The notes beneath the pieces were generated by a model. The model was given only the letters and a program-made list of their open reading frames with translations, did no database searches and was not told the origin of the DNA. Shown here one piece after another: positions 24,770 through 37,568 of a DNA stretch of 64,000 bases. Source of the DNA: Alphaproteobacteria bacterium (GTDB taxonomy: Bacteria > Pseudomonadota > Alphaproteobacteria > Rhodobacterales > Rhodobacteraceae). The position numbers and the translations under genes are program-made. Where the stretch lies: assembly GCA_030425145.1 (NCBI GenBank), contig JAUHVK010000006.1:109868-173867 (forward strand), written 5' to 3'. How positions within the stretch are numbered: position 1 is the first letter of the stretch; every line of letters starts with the position of its first letter.

Positions 24770-25131
24770 CCGGCACACCCGGAACCGGATCGGCTAGCGA
24801 TGCAACGCTCGCGACGATTCTTACTGAACTCGATGAAAACAAGGCCGAAGACATCGTGCAGATCGATCTGCGCGGCAAAACGTCAATCGGTGACTACATG
24901 GTCGTGTGCTCGGGGCGGTCCACCCGCCAAGTGTCGGCACTGGCCGAGAAGCTTGTCGAGAAGCTCAAGTCCGAGCACGGCATCCTGTCCAAGGTGGAGG
25001 GCAAGGAAACCGGTGATTGGGTTCTGATCGACACTGGCGATGTGATCGTGCACATCTTCCGGCCCGAAGTGCGCGAATTTTACCAGTTGGAAAAAATGTG
25101 GCTCCCGGCTGGGGCCGCGCTGACCAGCTAG
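24766..25131 (+). CDS. rsfS: Ribosome silencing factor RsfS
   Basis: A 121-residue RsfS/YbeB/Iojap protein that binds ribosomal protein uL14 and blocks subunit joining when nutrients run low. The family core is clear: ILTELDENKAEDIVQIDLRGKTSIGDYMVVCSGRS, the WVLIDTGDVIVHIF strand and the REFYQLEKMW end. The ATG at 24766 gives a normal length; it overlaps the stop of the leader ORF. rlmH follows after one base, an arrangement common in bacteria. Confidence 0.94.
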   Translation: MTGTPGTGSASDATLATILTELDENKAEDIVQIDLRGKTSIGDYMVVCSGRSTRQVSALAEKLVEKLKSEHGILSKVEGKETGDWVLIDTGDVIVHIFRPEVREFYQLEKMWLPAGAALTS

Positions 25132-25132
25132 G

Positions 25133-25606
25133 ATGCGTGTTCATCTTCGTGCGGTTGGGCGGCTTGGCGGCCGCTCGGACGAGCGTGCGCTGGTTGACGA
25201 CTACCTGTCGCGCTTTGGCCAGACCGGTAGGGGGCTCGGCTGGCGCTTTGAGGGTGAGACCGAGGTCGAAGACAAGAAGAACGGTGGGATGGTGGCAGAG
25301 GCGGCATTGCTGCGGGCCGCGATCCCGGCGGGGTCGCTTCTGGTCTGTCTCGATGAGCGGGGTGCGCTGATGTCTTCGCCCGAATTTGCGAAAAAGCTGC
25401 AAGGATGGGCCGATCAGGGGCGGTCGGATGTCTGTTTTGTCATTGGCGGGGCAGACGGGATCGACCCGTCGCTCAGGGCCGAGGCGGATATGCTGCTGTC
25501 CTTTGGCAAGATGGTCTGGCCCCACAAGCTGGTACGGGTGATGATTGCAGAGCAGCTTTATCGGGCGGCATCGATCATCGCGGGGACGCCGTATCATCGG
25601 GATTAG
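25133..25606 (+). CDS. rlmH: 23S rRNA pseudouridine-1915 N3-methyltransferase RlmH
   Basis: A 157-residue SPOUT-class methyltransferase acting on the 70S ribosome. The knotted SAM-binding region shows LLVCLDERGALMSSPEFA, FVIGGADGID and the terminal MIAEQLYRAASIIAGTPYHRD, which are invariant in the family. Length is exact. It is cotranscribed with rsfS, one base apart. Confidence 0.97.
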   Translation: MRVHLRAVGRLGGRSDERALVDDYLSRFGQTGRGLGWRFEGETEVEDKKNGGMVAEAALLRAAIPAGSLLVCLDERGALMSSPEFAKKLQGWADQGRSDVCFVIGGADGIDPSLRAEADMLLSFGKMVWPHKLVRVMIAEQLYRAASIIAGTPYHRD

Positions 25607-25611
25607 GGACA

Positions 25612-25652
25612 CGATGCGTGGACGCATCGCGGCTTTCGGTCAACCGAAAGCC
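25612..25652. repeat. Paired-hairpin intergenic element (copy 3, inverted relative to copy 2)
   Basis: Stem CGATGCGT/ACGCATCG (25612-25629) followed by stem GGCTTTCGGT/ACCGAAAGCC (25631-25652). The same two stems occur in the opposite order at 13571-13612. It lies between the convergent rlmH and uppP genes, where it could also stop transcripts, although no T-run follows. Confidence 0.75.
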
Positions 25653-25663
25653 TGCGCCTGTGG

Positions 25664-26467
25664 TCAGGTGTAGGCGATAACCAGGAGGATCACGCCCAGG
25701 ATTACGCGGTAGATCACGTAAGGCGTGAAGCTCACCGACTGCAGCAGCTTGAACATCAGCTTCAACGCGGCCAGTGCTGCAAGAAACGCAAAGACAGCGG
25801 CGATGCCCGCGTCACGCACAATGCTCATGTCTGCCTCTCGCGCCACTTCGATGCTGAGCAAGGCCCCTGAGGCAAGGATCGTCGGGATCGACATCAGCAT
25901 CGACAGTCGCGCGGCGCTTTCTCTGTCGTAGCCCAATTGCCGCCCGGCGGTGATCGTGATGCCGGAACGCGAGGTGCCGGGGATCAGGGCCAGCGCCTGC
26001 CAGAGACCCATGATGGTCACGTCTTTCAGGCTCCAGTTCTCTGCGCGTTTGGTCGTCGGGCCGGTCTGGTCGGCCCAGTAAAGCACGAGGCCGAAGATCA
26101 GCATGGCCCAGCCGATCACGGCGGTGGAGCGGAGCAGGTCATTCAGCCCTGTCAGTTTCAGCGCAAGACCGACTAGGACCACAGGGATCGTGGCGATGAT
26201 CAGGCAAAGAGCCCAGAACGCGCCTTGGGTGTCGATGCGGCCCCGCGCCAGCCGTCCGATTCCGGCGGTCACCCCTTTCACATCGGACCAGAAGTAGAGG
26301 ATCACGGCGAGCAGCGTGCCCACATGCACTGCCACATCCAGCGCCTGTCCCTGATCCGCCAATCCCGTCAGATTCGGCAGTAGAATCAGGTGCCCGGACG
26401 AGGAAATCGGCAGAAACTCGGTAATGCCCTGAATCAAAGCGAGGATAAGCAAATGGGTCAGGGGCAT
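25664..26467 (-). CDS. uppP: Undecaprenyl-diphosphatase UppP (BacA)
   Basis: A 267-residue inner-membrane enzyme that recycles the undecaprenyl carrier lipid for peptidoglycan synthesis by removing one phosphate. The two active-site motifs are visible: QGITEFLPISSSGHL near residues 14-28 and PGTSRSGITITAGR near 160-175. About eight hydrophobic helices and the length are normal. It is divergent from gltD; the 220-base gap carries two palindromes. Confidence 0.96.
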   Translation of the reverse strand: MPLTHLLILALIQGITEFLPISSSGHLILLPNLTGLADQGQALDVAVHVGTLLAVILYFWSDVKGVTAGIGRLARGRIDTQGAFWALCLIIATIPVVLVGLALKLTGLNDLLRSTAVIGWAMLIFGLVLYWADQTGPTTKRAENWSLKDVTIMGLWQALALIPGTSRSGITITAGRQLGYDRESAARLSMLMSIPTILASGALLSIEVAREADMSIVRDAGIAAVFAFLAALAALKLMFKLLQSVSFTPYVIYRVILGVILLVIAYT

Positions 26468-26530
26468 GAGGTGCCCTCCGCTGGCGAAGTCCTGGATGGG
26501 TATAAAGCCTTTAAAACCAAGGGGAAGGAT

Positions 26531-26572
26531 TATTTTAGGTCCGAATCGGTCCTAAAATAGCTGCATTGCAGC
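26531..26572. promoter_or_regulatory. Nested palindromes in the uppP-gltD divergent region
   Basis: A 29-base near-perfect dyad, TATTTTAGG-T-CCGA-A-TCGG-T-CCTAAAATA (26531-26559, one mismatched pair), is followed by GCTGCA-T-TGCAGC (26560-26572). Both neighbours start here and none ends here, so an operator for gltD or uppP, or a cruciform, is more likely than a terminator. The binding protein is unknown. Confidence 0.55.
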
Positions 26573-26687
26573 ACGGTTTTCGATGGGGTGGATGAAAATT
26601 CCCAAAAATAGGTCAGCATAAGTGACTTTTCTTTCTCTTCGGTCTTCTGTAATCAGGCGCGACCACATGAAGGGAAGGATGTGCGCC

Positions 26688-28121
26688 ATGGCAAAACAGC
26701 CGATGTTGAAGTTCGTCAAAGTTGAACGCGACATGCCCACAAAGCGTGCGGCCGAAGAGCGGCGCGAGGACTTCCACGAAATTTACGCTGAATATGCCGA
26801 TGCGAAGGCCAAGGAGCAGGCCAGCCGCTGTTCCCAGTGCGGTGTGCCATATTGCCAGTCGCATTGCCCGTTGCACAACAATATCCCCGACTGGCTGCGC
26901 CTGACCGCCGAAGGCCGCTTGCAGGAGGCCTATGAGGTCAGCCAGGCGACCAACACCTTCCCGGAGATTTGCGGCCGCATCTGCCCGCAGGACCGTCTGT
27001 GTGAAGGCAATTGCGTGATTGAACAGTCCGGCCACGGTACCGTAACCATCGGGGCGGTCGAGAAATACATCACTGACACCGCGTGGGAAAAAGGTTGGGT
27101 TCTTCCGATCAAGCCCGCGCAGGAACGCAAGGAAAGCGTCGCGATCATCGGCGCGGGGCCGGGTGGTCTTGCTGCCGCCGACGTGCTGCGCCGTCAGGGT
27201 GTGCAGGTCACGGTCTATGATCGTTACGACCGTGCGGGCGGTCTGCTGACTTACGGCATCCCGGGTTTCAAACTGGAGAAGCCGGTTGTCATGCGCCGGA
27301 ACGAGCAGCTTGAAAAAGGCGGTGTGCGTTTTGTTCTGAACTGCAACATCGGCGAGGATATGTCTTTCGAAGAGATCCGCGCGCAGCACGACGCAGTGAT
27401 CATCGCGACAGGCGTTTACAAGTCGCGCGATCTGGGTGGCCCGGGCTCGGGCGCGGAAGGCATCGTAAAGGCGCTGGATTATCTGACCGTGTCGAACCGC
27501 AAGAGCTTTGGCGACGATGTGGCCGAATTCGACAGCGGCAAGCTGAACGCGGCAGGCAAAAAGGTTGTCGTGATCGGTGGTGGCGACACCGCTATGGACT
27601 GTGTGCGCACCGCGATCCGTCAGGGTGCGGAGTCTGTGAAGTGTCTCTATCGCCGTGACCGTGCCAACATGCCGGGTTCGCAGCGCGAGGTGCAGAACGC
27701 CGAGGAAGAAGGCGTGCAGTTCGAATGGCTGACCGCGCCCAAGGGCTTTACCGGCGATCCTGTGGATGGCGTGATTGTCGAACGGATGCGTCTGGGCTTG
27801 CCCGATGCGACCGGTCGTCAGATGCCCGAGGTGATCGAGGGGTCGGATTATGTCGAGCCTGCCGATATTGTCATCAAGGCGCTGGGTTTCGAGCCGGAAG
27901 CGCTGCCGACGCTCTGGGGCGTGCCGGAACTGGAAGTGACCCGTTGGGGAACCATCAAGGCCGAATTCACCACGGGCGCAACCGCACTGCCGGGCGTCTA
28001 TGCCGTGGGTGACATTGTGCGCGGTGCATCGCTGGTCGTCTGGGCGATCCGTGATGGTCGTGACTGTGCCGAAGCCGTGCTGCGCCAGTTGAATGGCGCG
28101 AGTGCCGTGGCGGCCGAATGA
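26688..28121 (+). CDS. gltD: Glutamate synthase (NADPH) small subunit
   Basis: A 477-residue subunit that takes electrons from NADPH through FAD to the Fe-S clusters and on to GltB. The N-terminal cysteine set for two clusters is in RCSQCGVPYCQSHCPLHNNIPDW and EICGRICPQDRLCEGNC, the FAD site in AIIGAGPGGLAAADVLRR and the NADPH site in VVIGGGDTAMDCVRTAIRQGA. The ATG at 26688 gives MAKQPMLKFV, the usual start, with AAGGA upstream. It overlaps the GFA-family gene by ATGA, and gltB follows in the same operon. Confidence 0.97.
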   Translation: MAKQPMLKFVKVERDMPTKRAAEERREDFHEIYAEYADAKAKEQASRCSQCGVPYCQSHCPLHNNIPDWLRLTAEGRLQEAYEVSQATNTFPEICGRICPQDRLCEGNCVIEQSGHGTVTIGAVEKYITDTAWEKGWVLPIKPAQERKESVAIIGAGPGGLAAADVLRRQGVQVTVYDRYDRAGGLLTYGIPGFKLEKPVVMRRNEQLEKGGVRFVLNCNIGEDMSFEEIRAQHDAVIIATGVYKSRDLGGPGSGAEGIVKALDYLTVSNRKSFGDDVAEFDSGKLNAAGKKVVVIGGGDTAMDCVRTAIRQGAESVKCLYRRDRANMPGSQREVQNAEEEGVQFEWLTAPKGFTGDPVDGVIVERMRLGLPDATGRQMPEVIEGSDYVEPADIVIKALGFEPEALPTLWGVPELEVTRWGTIKAEFTTGATALPGVYAVGDIVRGASLVVWAIRDGRDCAEAVLRQLNGASAVAAE

Positions 28122-28575
28122 GCGATCTCGCCGCTCCTTACCGGCGGACAGGTCGGCTCGACGGGGCCTGCCTCTGCGGAGGAACGCGCATCCGCGTGGA
28201 CGGTGACTATGTCGCCGCGGTCGGTGTGTGCCACTGCCGCAAATGCCGGGTCTGGGCTGGAACGATCACTGGGTATTTTCTGGCCAAGCCCGAGGCTGTC
28301 CATTTCGAGGGCCCAACCAAGACCTACGCATCGACGCCTTTCGCCTCGCGCACTTTTTGCGAAGTCTGCGGGACGAACCTCTGGCTGAGAAACAATGAAG
28401 ACGACGCCGAGTACGAACTGATGCCCGCGCTGTTTGCCGAGGCGGATTCGTTCCCGGTCATTTCTGAAATCTACTGCGACCGCGCGCCGGCCTACGGGCA
28501 ACTCAAAGGCGACCACAAACGCGCGACGCAGGCGCAATACGAAGCGAACAACCCTTTTGTCGAAGGAGACACGCC

Positions 28576-28579
<4 letters not shown>
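28118..28579 (+). CDS. GFA/CENP-V family zinc-binding protein between gltD and gltB
   Basis: A 153-residue protein of the GFA family (PF04828, named after glutathione-dependent formaldehyde-activating enzyme). The zinc ligands are complete: GACLCGGTRI, GVCHCRKCRVWAG and FCEVCGTNLW. It overlaps gltD by ATGA on its left and gltB by ATGA on its right, so all three genes must be translated together. The reaction is unknown; most GFA proteins are uncharacterised, and nothing in the sequence links it directly to glutamate synthase. Confidence 0.86.
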
Positions 28580-33114
<4,535 letters not shown>

Positions 33115-33136
33115 GCGCTGAAAAAAGTAACAGATA

Positions 33137-33170
33137 AACGACCCGGCCATGTGGCTGGGTCGTTTTCTTT
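33137..33170 (+). terminator. Terminator of the glutamate synthase operon
   Basis: Stem AACGACCCGGCC-ATGT-GGCTGGGTCGTT (one G-T wobble) followed by TTCTTTT, 22 bases past the gltB stop. Confidence 0.9.
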
Positions 33171-33266
33171 TGAGGCGCGATTGATAACCGATTGGCGACA
33201 AAAACGGGCCTCAATACCGCCAGATTGGCGTTTTAAGCCAACCCCGACCCAATCGGAGTTCGGGAT

Positions 33267-35387
33267 ATGGAAACATTGCAGGCCTTTATCGCAGCGTCGC
33301 TGGATGCGCCTTTCGACTTCAACGTGCGATATTCCATATTCTACCTGATCTGCACGGTGCTGATCGCCTTCGGCATCTGGAAATACAGGGGCAGTCCGGG
33401 CACGTTCATCTCCTGGCTGCTGCCGAAAGAGGTGTATCGCCACCGCTCTAACCTCTTGGACATCAAGCTTTTCTTCGCGTCCCGGCTGTTTTCCGTGCTG
33501 GGCGTGTTCGGGGCCGTGTTTTTCCCGACAACCGTGGCCTACGGGCTCTTGGCGCAATTCGGCGGGGCAGAGTACGCACCGCCCGAGTCCACGTGGATGC
33601 GCATTGCGGTGGTGACTTTGATCGTCGTCGTGGTCAGCGATTTCTGCAAGTACTGGGCGCACCGGACCCTCCATGAATGGCGCGCGCTCTGGCCGTTCCA
33701 TGCAGTTCACCATTCAGCCGATGTACTGACGCCACTGACCGTCCAGCGGGTGCATCCGCTGGAACCGATGATCAATTCGCTGCTGATGACGCTCTTCGTT
33801 GGCATCGCGCAGGGATTGGCGCTTTATTTCCTAGTCGGTGATCCAAGCATACTGACGATTGGTGGGGCCAATGCCGCCTACTTCCTGTTCAACACGCTCG
33901 GCTCCAATTTCCGCCACAGCCATATCTGGATCAGTTATGGCCGGGTGATGGAGCATATCCTGATCTCTCCCGCACAGCATCAGATTCACCACTCGGTCGC
34001 TGTGCAGCACCATGACAAGAATTACGGGTCGATCTTTGCGATCTGGGACTGGATGTTCGGGACGCTCTACATTCCAGAAAGCTATGAGGACCTGACCTTT
34101 GGGGTCTCCGATGCCAAGGGCCAGCGACGCAAGCAGCCGTATGAAACTCTTGGGGCGGCGCTGTTCAAACCCTTTGCGGAAAGCGCCGAGAACGTTTTGG
34201 GCATTCTGAAGAAAGGCGGGGGCGCTGGCAAAGGAGCGACCGATACGGCGCGGATGAGCCAAGGGTTTTCGCTTTGGCTGGATGTGTTGCGCGCGGGGGC
34301 TGCATTGACGGTGCTCTTCGGACATATGGCGCATACCCGTTTTACTGGCGGTGAGTACCAAATCCTGCGCGACTGGAACGTCGCGAGCGACGCGGTCGCG
34401 GTGTTCTTCGTGCTGTCGGGTGTGGTCATCGCCTATGCCGCTGAACGGGACGGCACCTTGGGGCGCTACGCGTTCAACCGGATCACGCGGGTGATGTCGG
34501 TTCTTATCCCGGCACTGATGCTGACGCTCGTCTTTGACGCAATGGGCACAGCCACAGATATGTCTGCCTATCAGGCCCCCTATTATCAGGACGTGTCTCT
34601 GGGGGAATTCTTCTGGCGCGGTTTGACGGTGACAAATCTTTGGACCGGGACAGGCGACTGGGTGCGGCTGGGCACAAATGGCCCGATCTGGTCGCTCAGC
34701 TACGAAGTGGCGTTCTACCTGATCTTCGGCGCAGTGATGTTCCTGAAGGGCGCGCAACGCCTTGCGGTGTTGGCGCTTCTGGTCCTGTTCGTTGGGCCTC
34801 CCGCCCTTGCGCTATTGCCCGCGTGGTGGGTCGGTGTCTGGGTCTGGCGGTATGCGTCCGTGCTGACTGATGGGCATGGACGCAGTCGCGCTTGGGTGCT
34901 TGCTGTAGGCAGCATTGCGGCGCTGGTGATGATGAAGATGTCGTCCATCCCGGCCGATCTGGAAGCCTTTACCGCGCGGATGCTGGCGCCGCACGATCAT
35001 CATGCCGTGCTCGTATATTCGAACGAGGTTCTGTGGAATAGCGTGATCGCGCTTTGCTTTGCGCTGCATCTGGTGGGCGTGCGCCATCTGGCCGATACAT
35101 GGCCGCAGCGCTCTGAAGGCGGGCTGGCCAAAACGGTGCGCTGGGTCGCGGGGGGCAGTTTCTCACTCTACCTCGTGCATTACCCGACACTGCACCTGCT
35201 GGATGCAACGCTACCGGAAACCCTACCGGCCTATAACTTGGTGCTCTTGCTGCTGACGCTGGCGATTTGCTTTGGCTTTGCCACGCTTTTCGAGCGGCCG
35301 ATCCGGCAATACCGCGCGGTGCTTCTGAAAGTATGGGAGCGAATTGCCCCCCACATGCCCCTTATCGGACGGAGGTCGATGTCATGA
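33267..35387 (+). CDS. Fusion of a fatty acid hydroxylase/sterol desaturase domain with an acyltransferase-3 domain
   Basis: A 706-residue membrane protein. Residues 1-275 form a di-iron hydroxylase of the sterol desaturase superfamily, with the histidine clusters HRTLH (132-136), HAVHH (145-149) and HQIHH (238-242) between hydrophobic helices. A 50-residue hydrophilic linker follows. Residues 335-690 are an acyltransferase-3 (OafA-like) domain with its first-helix Arg and His (LRAGAALTVLFGHMAH), AVFFVLSG, WSLSYEVAFYLIFG, and about ten helices. The frame is open throughout with no sign of an assembly error. A lipid that is first hydroxylated and then acylated on the new hydroxyl would explain the fusion; this is inference and the substrate is unknown. 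Confidence 0.85.
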   Translation: METLQAFIAASLDAPFDFNVRYSIFYLICTVLIAFGIWKYRGSPGTFISWLLPKEVYRHRSNLLDIKLFFASRLFSVLGVFGAVFFPTTVAYGLLAQFGGAEYAPPESTWMRIAVVTLIVVVVSDFCKYWAHRTLHEWRALWPFHAVHHSADVLTPLTVQRVHPLEPMINSLLMTLFVGIAQGLALYFLVGDPSILTIGGANAAYFLFNTLGSNFRHSHIWISYGRVMEHILISPAQHQIHHSVAVQHHDKNYGSIFAIWDWMFGTLYIPESYEDLTFGVSDAKGQRRKQPYETLGAALFKPFAESAENVLGILKKGGGAGKGATDTARMSQGFSLWLDVLRAGAALTVLFGHMAHTRFTGGEYQILRDWNVASDAVAVFFVLSGVVIAYAAERDGTLGRYAFNRITRVMSVLIPALMLTLVFDAMGTATDMSAYQAPYYQDVSLGEFFWRGLTVTNLWTGTGDWVRLGTNGPIWSLSYEVAFYLIFGAVMFLKGAQRLAVLALLVLFVGPPALALLPAWWVGVWVWRYASVLTDGHGRSRAWVLAVGSIAALVMMKMSSIPADLEAFTARMLAPHDHHAVLVYSNEVLWNSVIALCFALHLVGVRHLADTWPQRSEGGLAKTVRWVAGGSFSLYLVHYPTLHLLDATLPETLPAYNLVLLLLTLAICFGFATLFERPIRQYRAVLLKVWERIAPHMPLIGRRSMS

Positions 35388-35392
35388 GCGGA

Positions 35393-35785
35393 TCATTGTG
35401 CAAAGGCTGCGTAAACGCCCAGAACGGCGTGTGCCGCAGCGCCAAGGCAGGCAAGGCCATGTTTCCAGCCCCGGTGTTGCGCGGTGATCCGTGTCAACCC
35501 GCCCAGAGCAAGGCCTAGGCCGATCAGCCCACCGGGTAGCGCGATCACGCCGATCATCGCGATCGAGAGCCACGGCTCGATCAACCCGGTCTGCGTCTGC
35601 ATCCACAACGTCAGTGCGGCGACGCAAGCAACGGCGCACAAACCGATGCCTTGAACTATGGCCTGCCGCGCAACAGTAATGGCGAAGGCCATCGCAAGGC
35701 TGCTGAGGTAGAAGGCAAGAAGCGCAAGAACCAGTAGCATGGGCATGGTGTTCCGGGATCGCGGCCAAGAGTAAAACTCTTTCAT
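35393..35785 (-). CDS. Small polytopic membrane protein of unknown function
   Basis: A 130-residue protein with four hydrophobic segments: residues about 15-38, 43-60, 72-100 and 108-128 (LIGLGLALGGL, GLACLGAAAHAVLGVYAAF). I do not recognise the family. It ends 5 bases from the stop of the fusion gene and converges with it. The ATG at 35785 is preferred over a TTG three bases earlier; an internal ATG (MPMLLV) is possible. Composition matches the surrounding genes, so I think it is real. Confidence 0.6.
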   Translation of the reverse strand: MKEFYSWPRSRNTMPMLLVLALLAFYLSSLAMAFAITVARQAIVQGIGLCAVACVAALTLWMQTQTGLIEPWLSIAMIGVIALPGGLIGLGLALGGLTRITAQHRGWKHGLACLGAAAHAVLGVYAAFAQ

Positions 35786-35870
35786 CAAGTCGCCATCCTG
35801 TTGCCCAGCTTGTACCGGATTCGTCGGTCAGGTTCGCAGGTGAACAGGACCATAGGGGATGTTTTCTTGC

Positions 35871-36683
35871 ATGGCAGTTGCGCCTAATGTGCCTGCAATG
35901 GCAGGCGGAAAACCCAAACCCAAGTCGCAGCAGGGGCCTAGGCTCGATAAGCCGAAGGCAAAACGCTCCCGTGCTCGAAAGGAACCGGGCGTGGTGGACA
36001 AGATCCTCGCACCCTATCGCTGGCTGGTGAAATGGGGTTTTCGGACTGGACTGGCGCTGGTTGTTCTGGTTTTGGCGATCGTCGGGCTGTTCGGAGTCGT
36101 CAACCCGCCAACCACACACACGATGTGGTCCGAAGGTCGTCGGCTGGGCGCGCCCGTGGGTCAGGAATGGGTCGATGCCGAACAGATCGCACCAGTGATG
36201 TTCCGGTCCGCCGTGGCCGCAGAAGACGCAAATTTTTGCCTGCATTGGGGGTTCGATGTCGAAGCGATTCAGGCGGCTATCGAAGCAGGCGGGTCCCGTG
36301 GCGCATCGACCATTTCACAGCAGGTCGTGAAGAACGTGTTTCTCTGGCAGGAACGGTCCTGGTTGCGCAAAGGCATGGAAGCGGTGCTGACCCCTGTGAC
36401 CGAGGCGATGTGGTCCAAGCGACGTATCCTTGAACTCTATCTGAACGTAGCAGAATTCGATCAAGGCGTGTTTGGCGTGCAGGCGGCGGCCCAGCATTAC
36501 TTTGGTGTCGATGCCCGCGACCTGACAGCGTTGCAAGCCGCGCGGCTGGCCGCGGTCTTGCCTGCGCCCAAGACGCGATCCGCCTCGAACCCGAGCAATT
36601 TCGTGGAACGCCGCGCCCGGTCGATCCGCAGCGGAGCGGAGACCATCAATCAGGACGGACGGGCCGACTGTTTCCAGAATTGA
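35871..36683 (+). CDS. mtgA: Monofunctional biosynthetic peptidoglycan transglycosylase
   Basis: A 270-residue GT51 enzyme polymerising lipid II into glycan strands. A basic N-terminal cytoplasmic tail (about 40 residues) and one transmembrane helix (TGLALVVLVLAIVGLFGVV) precede the periplasmic domain. The catalytic Glu is in SAVAAEDANFCLHWGFD, and RGASTISQQVVKN and RRILELYLNVAEFDQGVFGVQAAA are the other GT51 motifs. The start is uncertain: ATGs at 35859, 35871 and 35898 are all in frame. A short hairpin CGTCTCA/TGAGACG lies 2 bases past the stop. Confidence 0.93.
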   Translation: MAVAPNVPAMAGGKPKPKSQQGPRLDKPKAKRSRARKEPGVVDKILAPYRWLVKWGFRTGLALVVLVLAIVGLFGVVNPPTTHTMWSEGRRLGAPVGQEWVDAEQIAPVMFRSAVAAEDANFCLHWGFDVEAIQAAIEAGGSRGASTISQQVVKNVFLWQERSWLRKGMEAVLTPVTEAMWSKRRILELYLNVAEFDQGVFGVQAAAQHYFGVDARDLTALQAARLAAVLPAPKTRSASNPSNFVERRARSIRSGAETINQDGRADCFQN

Positions 36684-36806
36684 TCCGTCTCAGGTGAGAC
36701 GAAAACCGCGCGTTGCCGATTAAACCGTAGGGGCACCATTGTATTGCCCGGCGCTTCGCGGCAATTAGAGGTGGTCTGACCACCCTGAATTTGAGTCTCG
36801 TTTCGC

Positions 36807-37472
36807 ATGGCTAAGCTCTATCATGTTCCGTTGTCGCCGTTCTGCCGCAAGGTCCGGCTGAGCCTTGCGGAAAAAAAGATCGAGTGTGAGTTGGTGGAAG
36901 AGAAATACTGGGAAAAAGACCCGGATTTCCTGCGCCGCAACCCCGCCGCCAAGGTGCCTGTTCTCAAGATCGACGGGCGCACGATGGCGGAAAGCGCTGC
37001 GATCTGCGAATACCTTGAAGAGAAATACCCAGAGCCGCCGCTGATGCCGCGATCCCTCGATGCGCGCTATGAAGTGCGCCGACTTGTCGGTTGGTTCGAC
37101 GATAAGTTCCATAACGAGGTGACGTCGAAACTGCTCTATGAGCGGGTGAACAAGAAGGTAACCAAACAGGGGTTCCCGGACAGCGCGAACGTTAAGGCGG
37201 GCGCAAAGGCGATCAAGTATCACCTCGATTACATGGCGTGGCTTCTGGACCACCGCCGCTGGCTGGCGGGCGATACGATGACACTGGCCGATTTCGCGGC
37301 TGCAGCACATCTGTCGTCACTGGATTACATCCGGGACGTGGACTGGAACCGCAGCGCCGTGGTCAAGGATTGGTACGCCAAGATCAAGTCGCGCCCGGCC
37401 TTCCGGTCGATCCTGGCCGATCAGGTGCCGGGTTTCCCGCAGCCGCCGCATTATGCTGATCTGGATTTCTGA
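36807..37472 (+). CDS. Glutathione S-transferase family protein
   Basis: A 221-residue two-domain GST. The thioredoxin-like N-terminal domain starts KLYHVPLSPFCRKVRLSLAEKK with the Ser-Pro-Phe-Cys active-site area and the cis-Pro text KVPVLKIDG plus MAESAAICEYLEEKYP, which is the glutathione gamma-glutamyl site. The helical C-terminal domain has LAGDTMTLADFAAAAHLSSLDY. The enzymatic role (conjugation or reduction) is unknown. It precedes queG by 96 bases with a hairpin element between, so it is probably transcribed separately. Confidence 0.9.
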   Translation: MAKLYHVPLSPFCRKVRLSLAEKKIECELVEEKYWEKDPDFLRRNPAAKVPVLKIDGRTMAESAAICEYLEEKYPEPPLMPRSLDARYEVRRLVGWFDDKFHNEVTSKLLYERVNKKVTKQGFPDSANVKAGAKAIKYHLDYMAWLLDHRRWLAGDTMTLADFAAAAHLSSLDYIRDVDWNRSAVVKDWYAKIKSRPAFRSILADQVPGFPQPPHYADLDF

Positions 37473-37477
37473 GGCGG

Positions 37478-37533
37478 GTCCGATTTTTCGTCCGAAAAAT
37501 CGGACATTGGGGGGGCAGCCTCCCAAGCCCCCC
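37478..37533. repeat. Paired-hairpin intergenic element (copy 4)
   Basis: Stem GTCCGATTTTT/AAAAATCGGAC (37478-37505) followed by a G-run/C-run stem GGGGGG/CCCCCC (about 37510-37533). It sits after the GST gene and directly before the GCATATTTGGGAAAAG motif at 37534. Confidence 0.6.
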
Positions 37534-37557
37534 GGCATATTTGGGAAAAGAAGAAGT
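37534..37557. repeat. GCATATTTGGGAAAAGAAGAAG motif (copy C)
   Basis: GGCATATTTGGGAAAAGAAG followed by AAG ends 11 bases before the queG ATG. It is the only one of the four copies that lies before a start codon. Confidence 0.6.
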
Positions 37558-37568
37558 TGGGGACTGCC

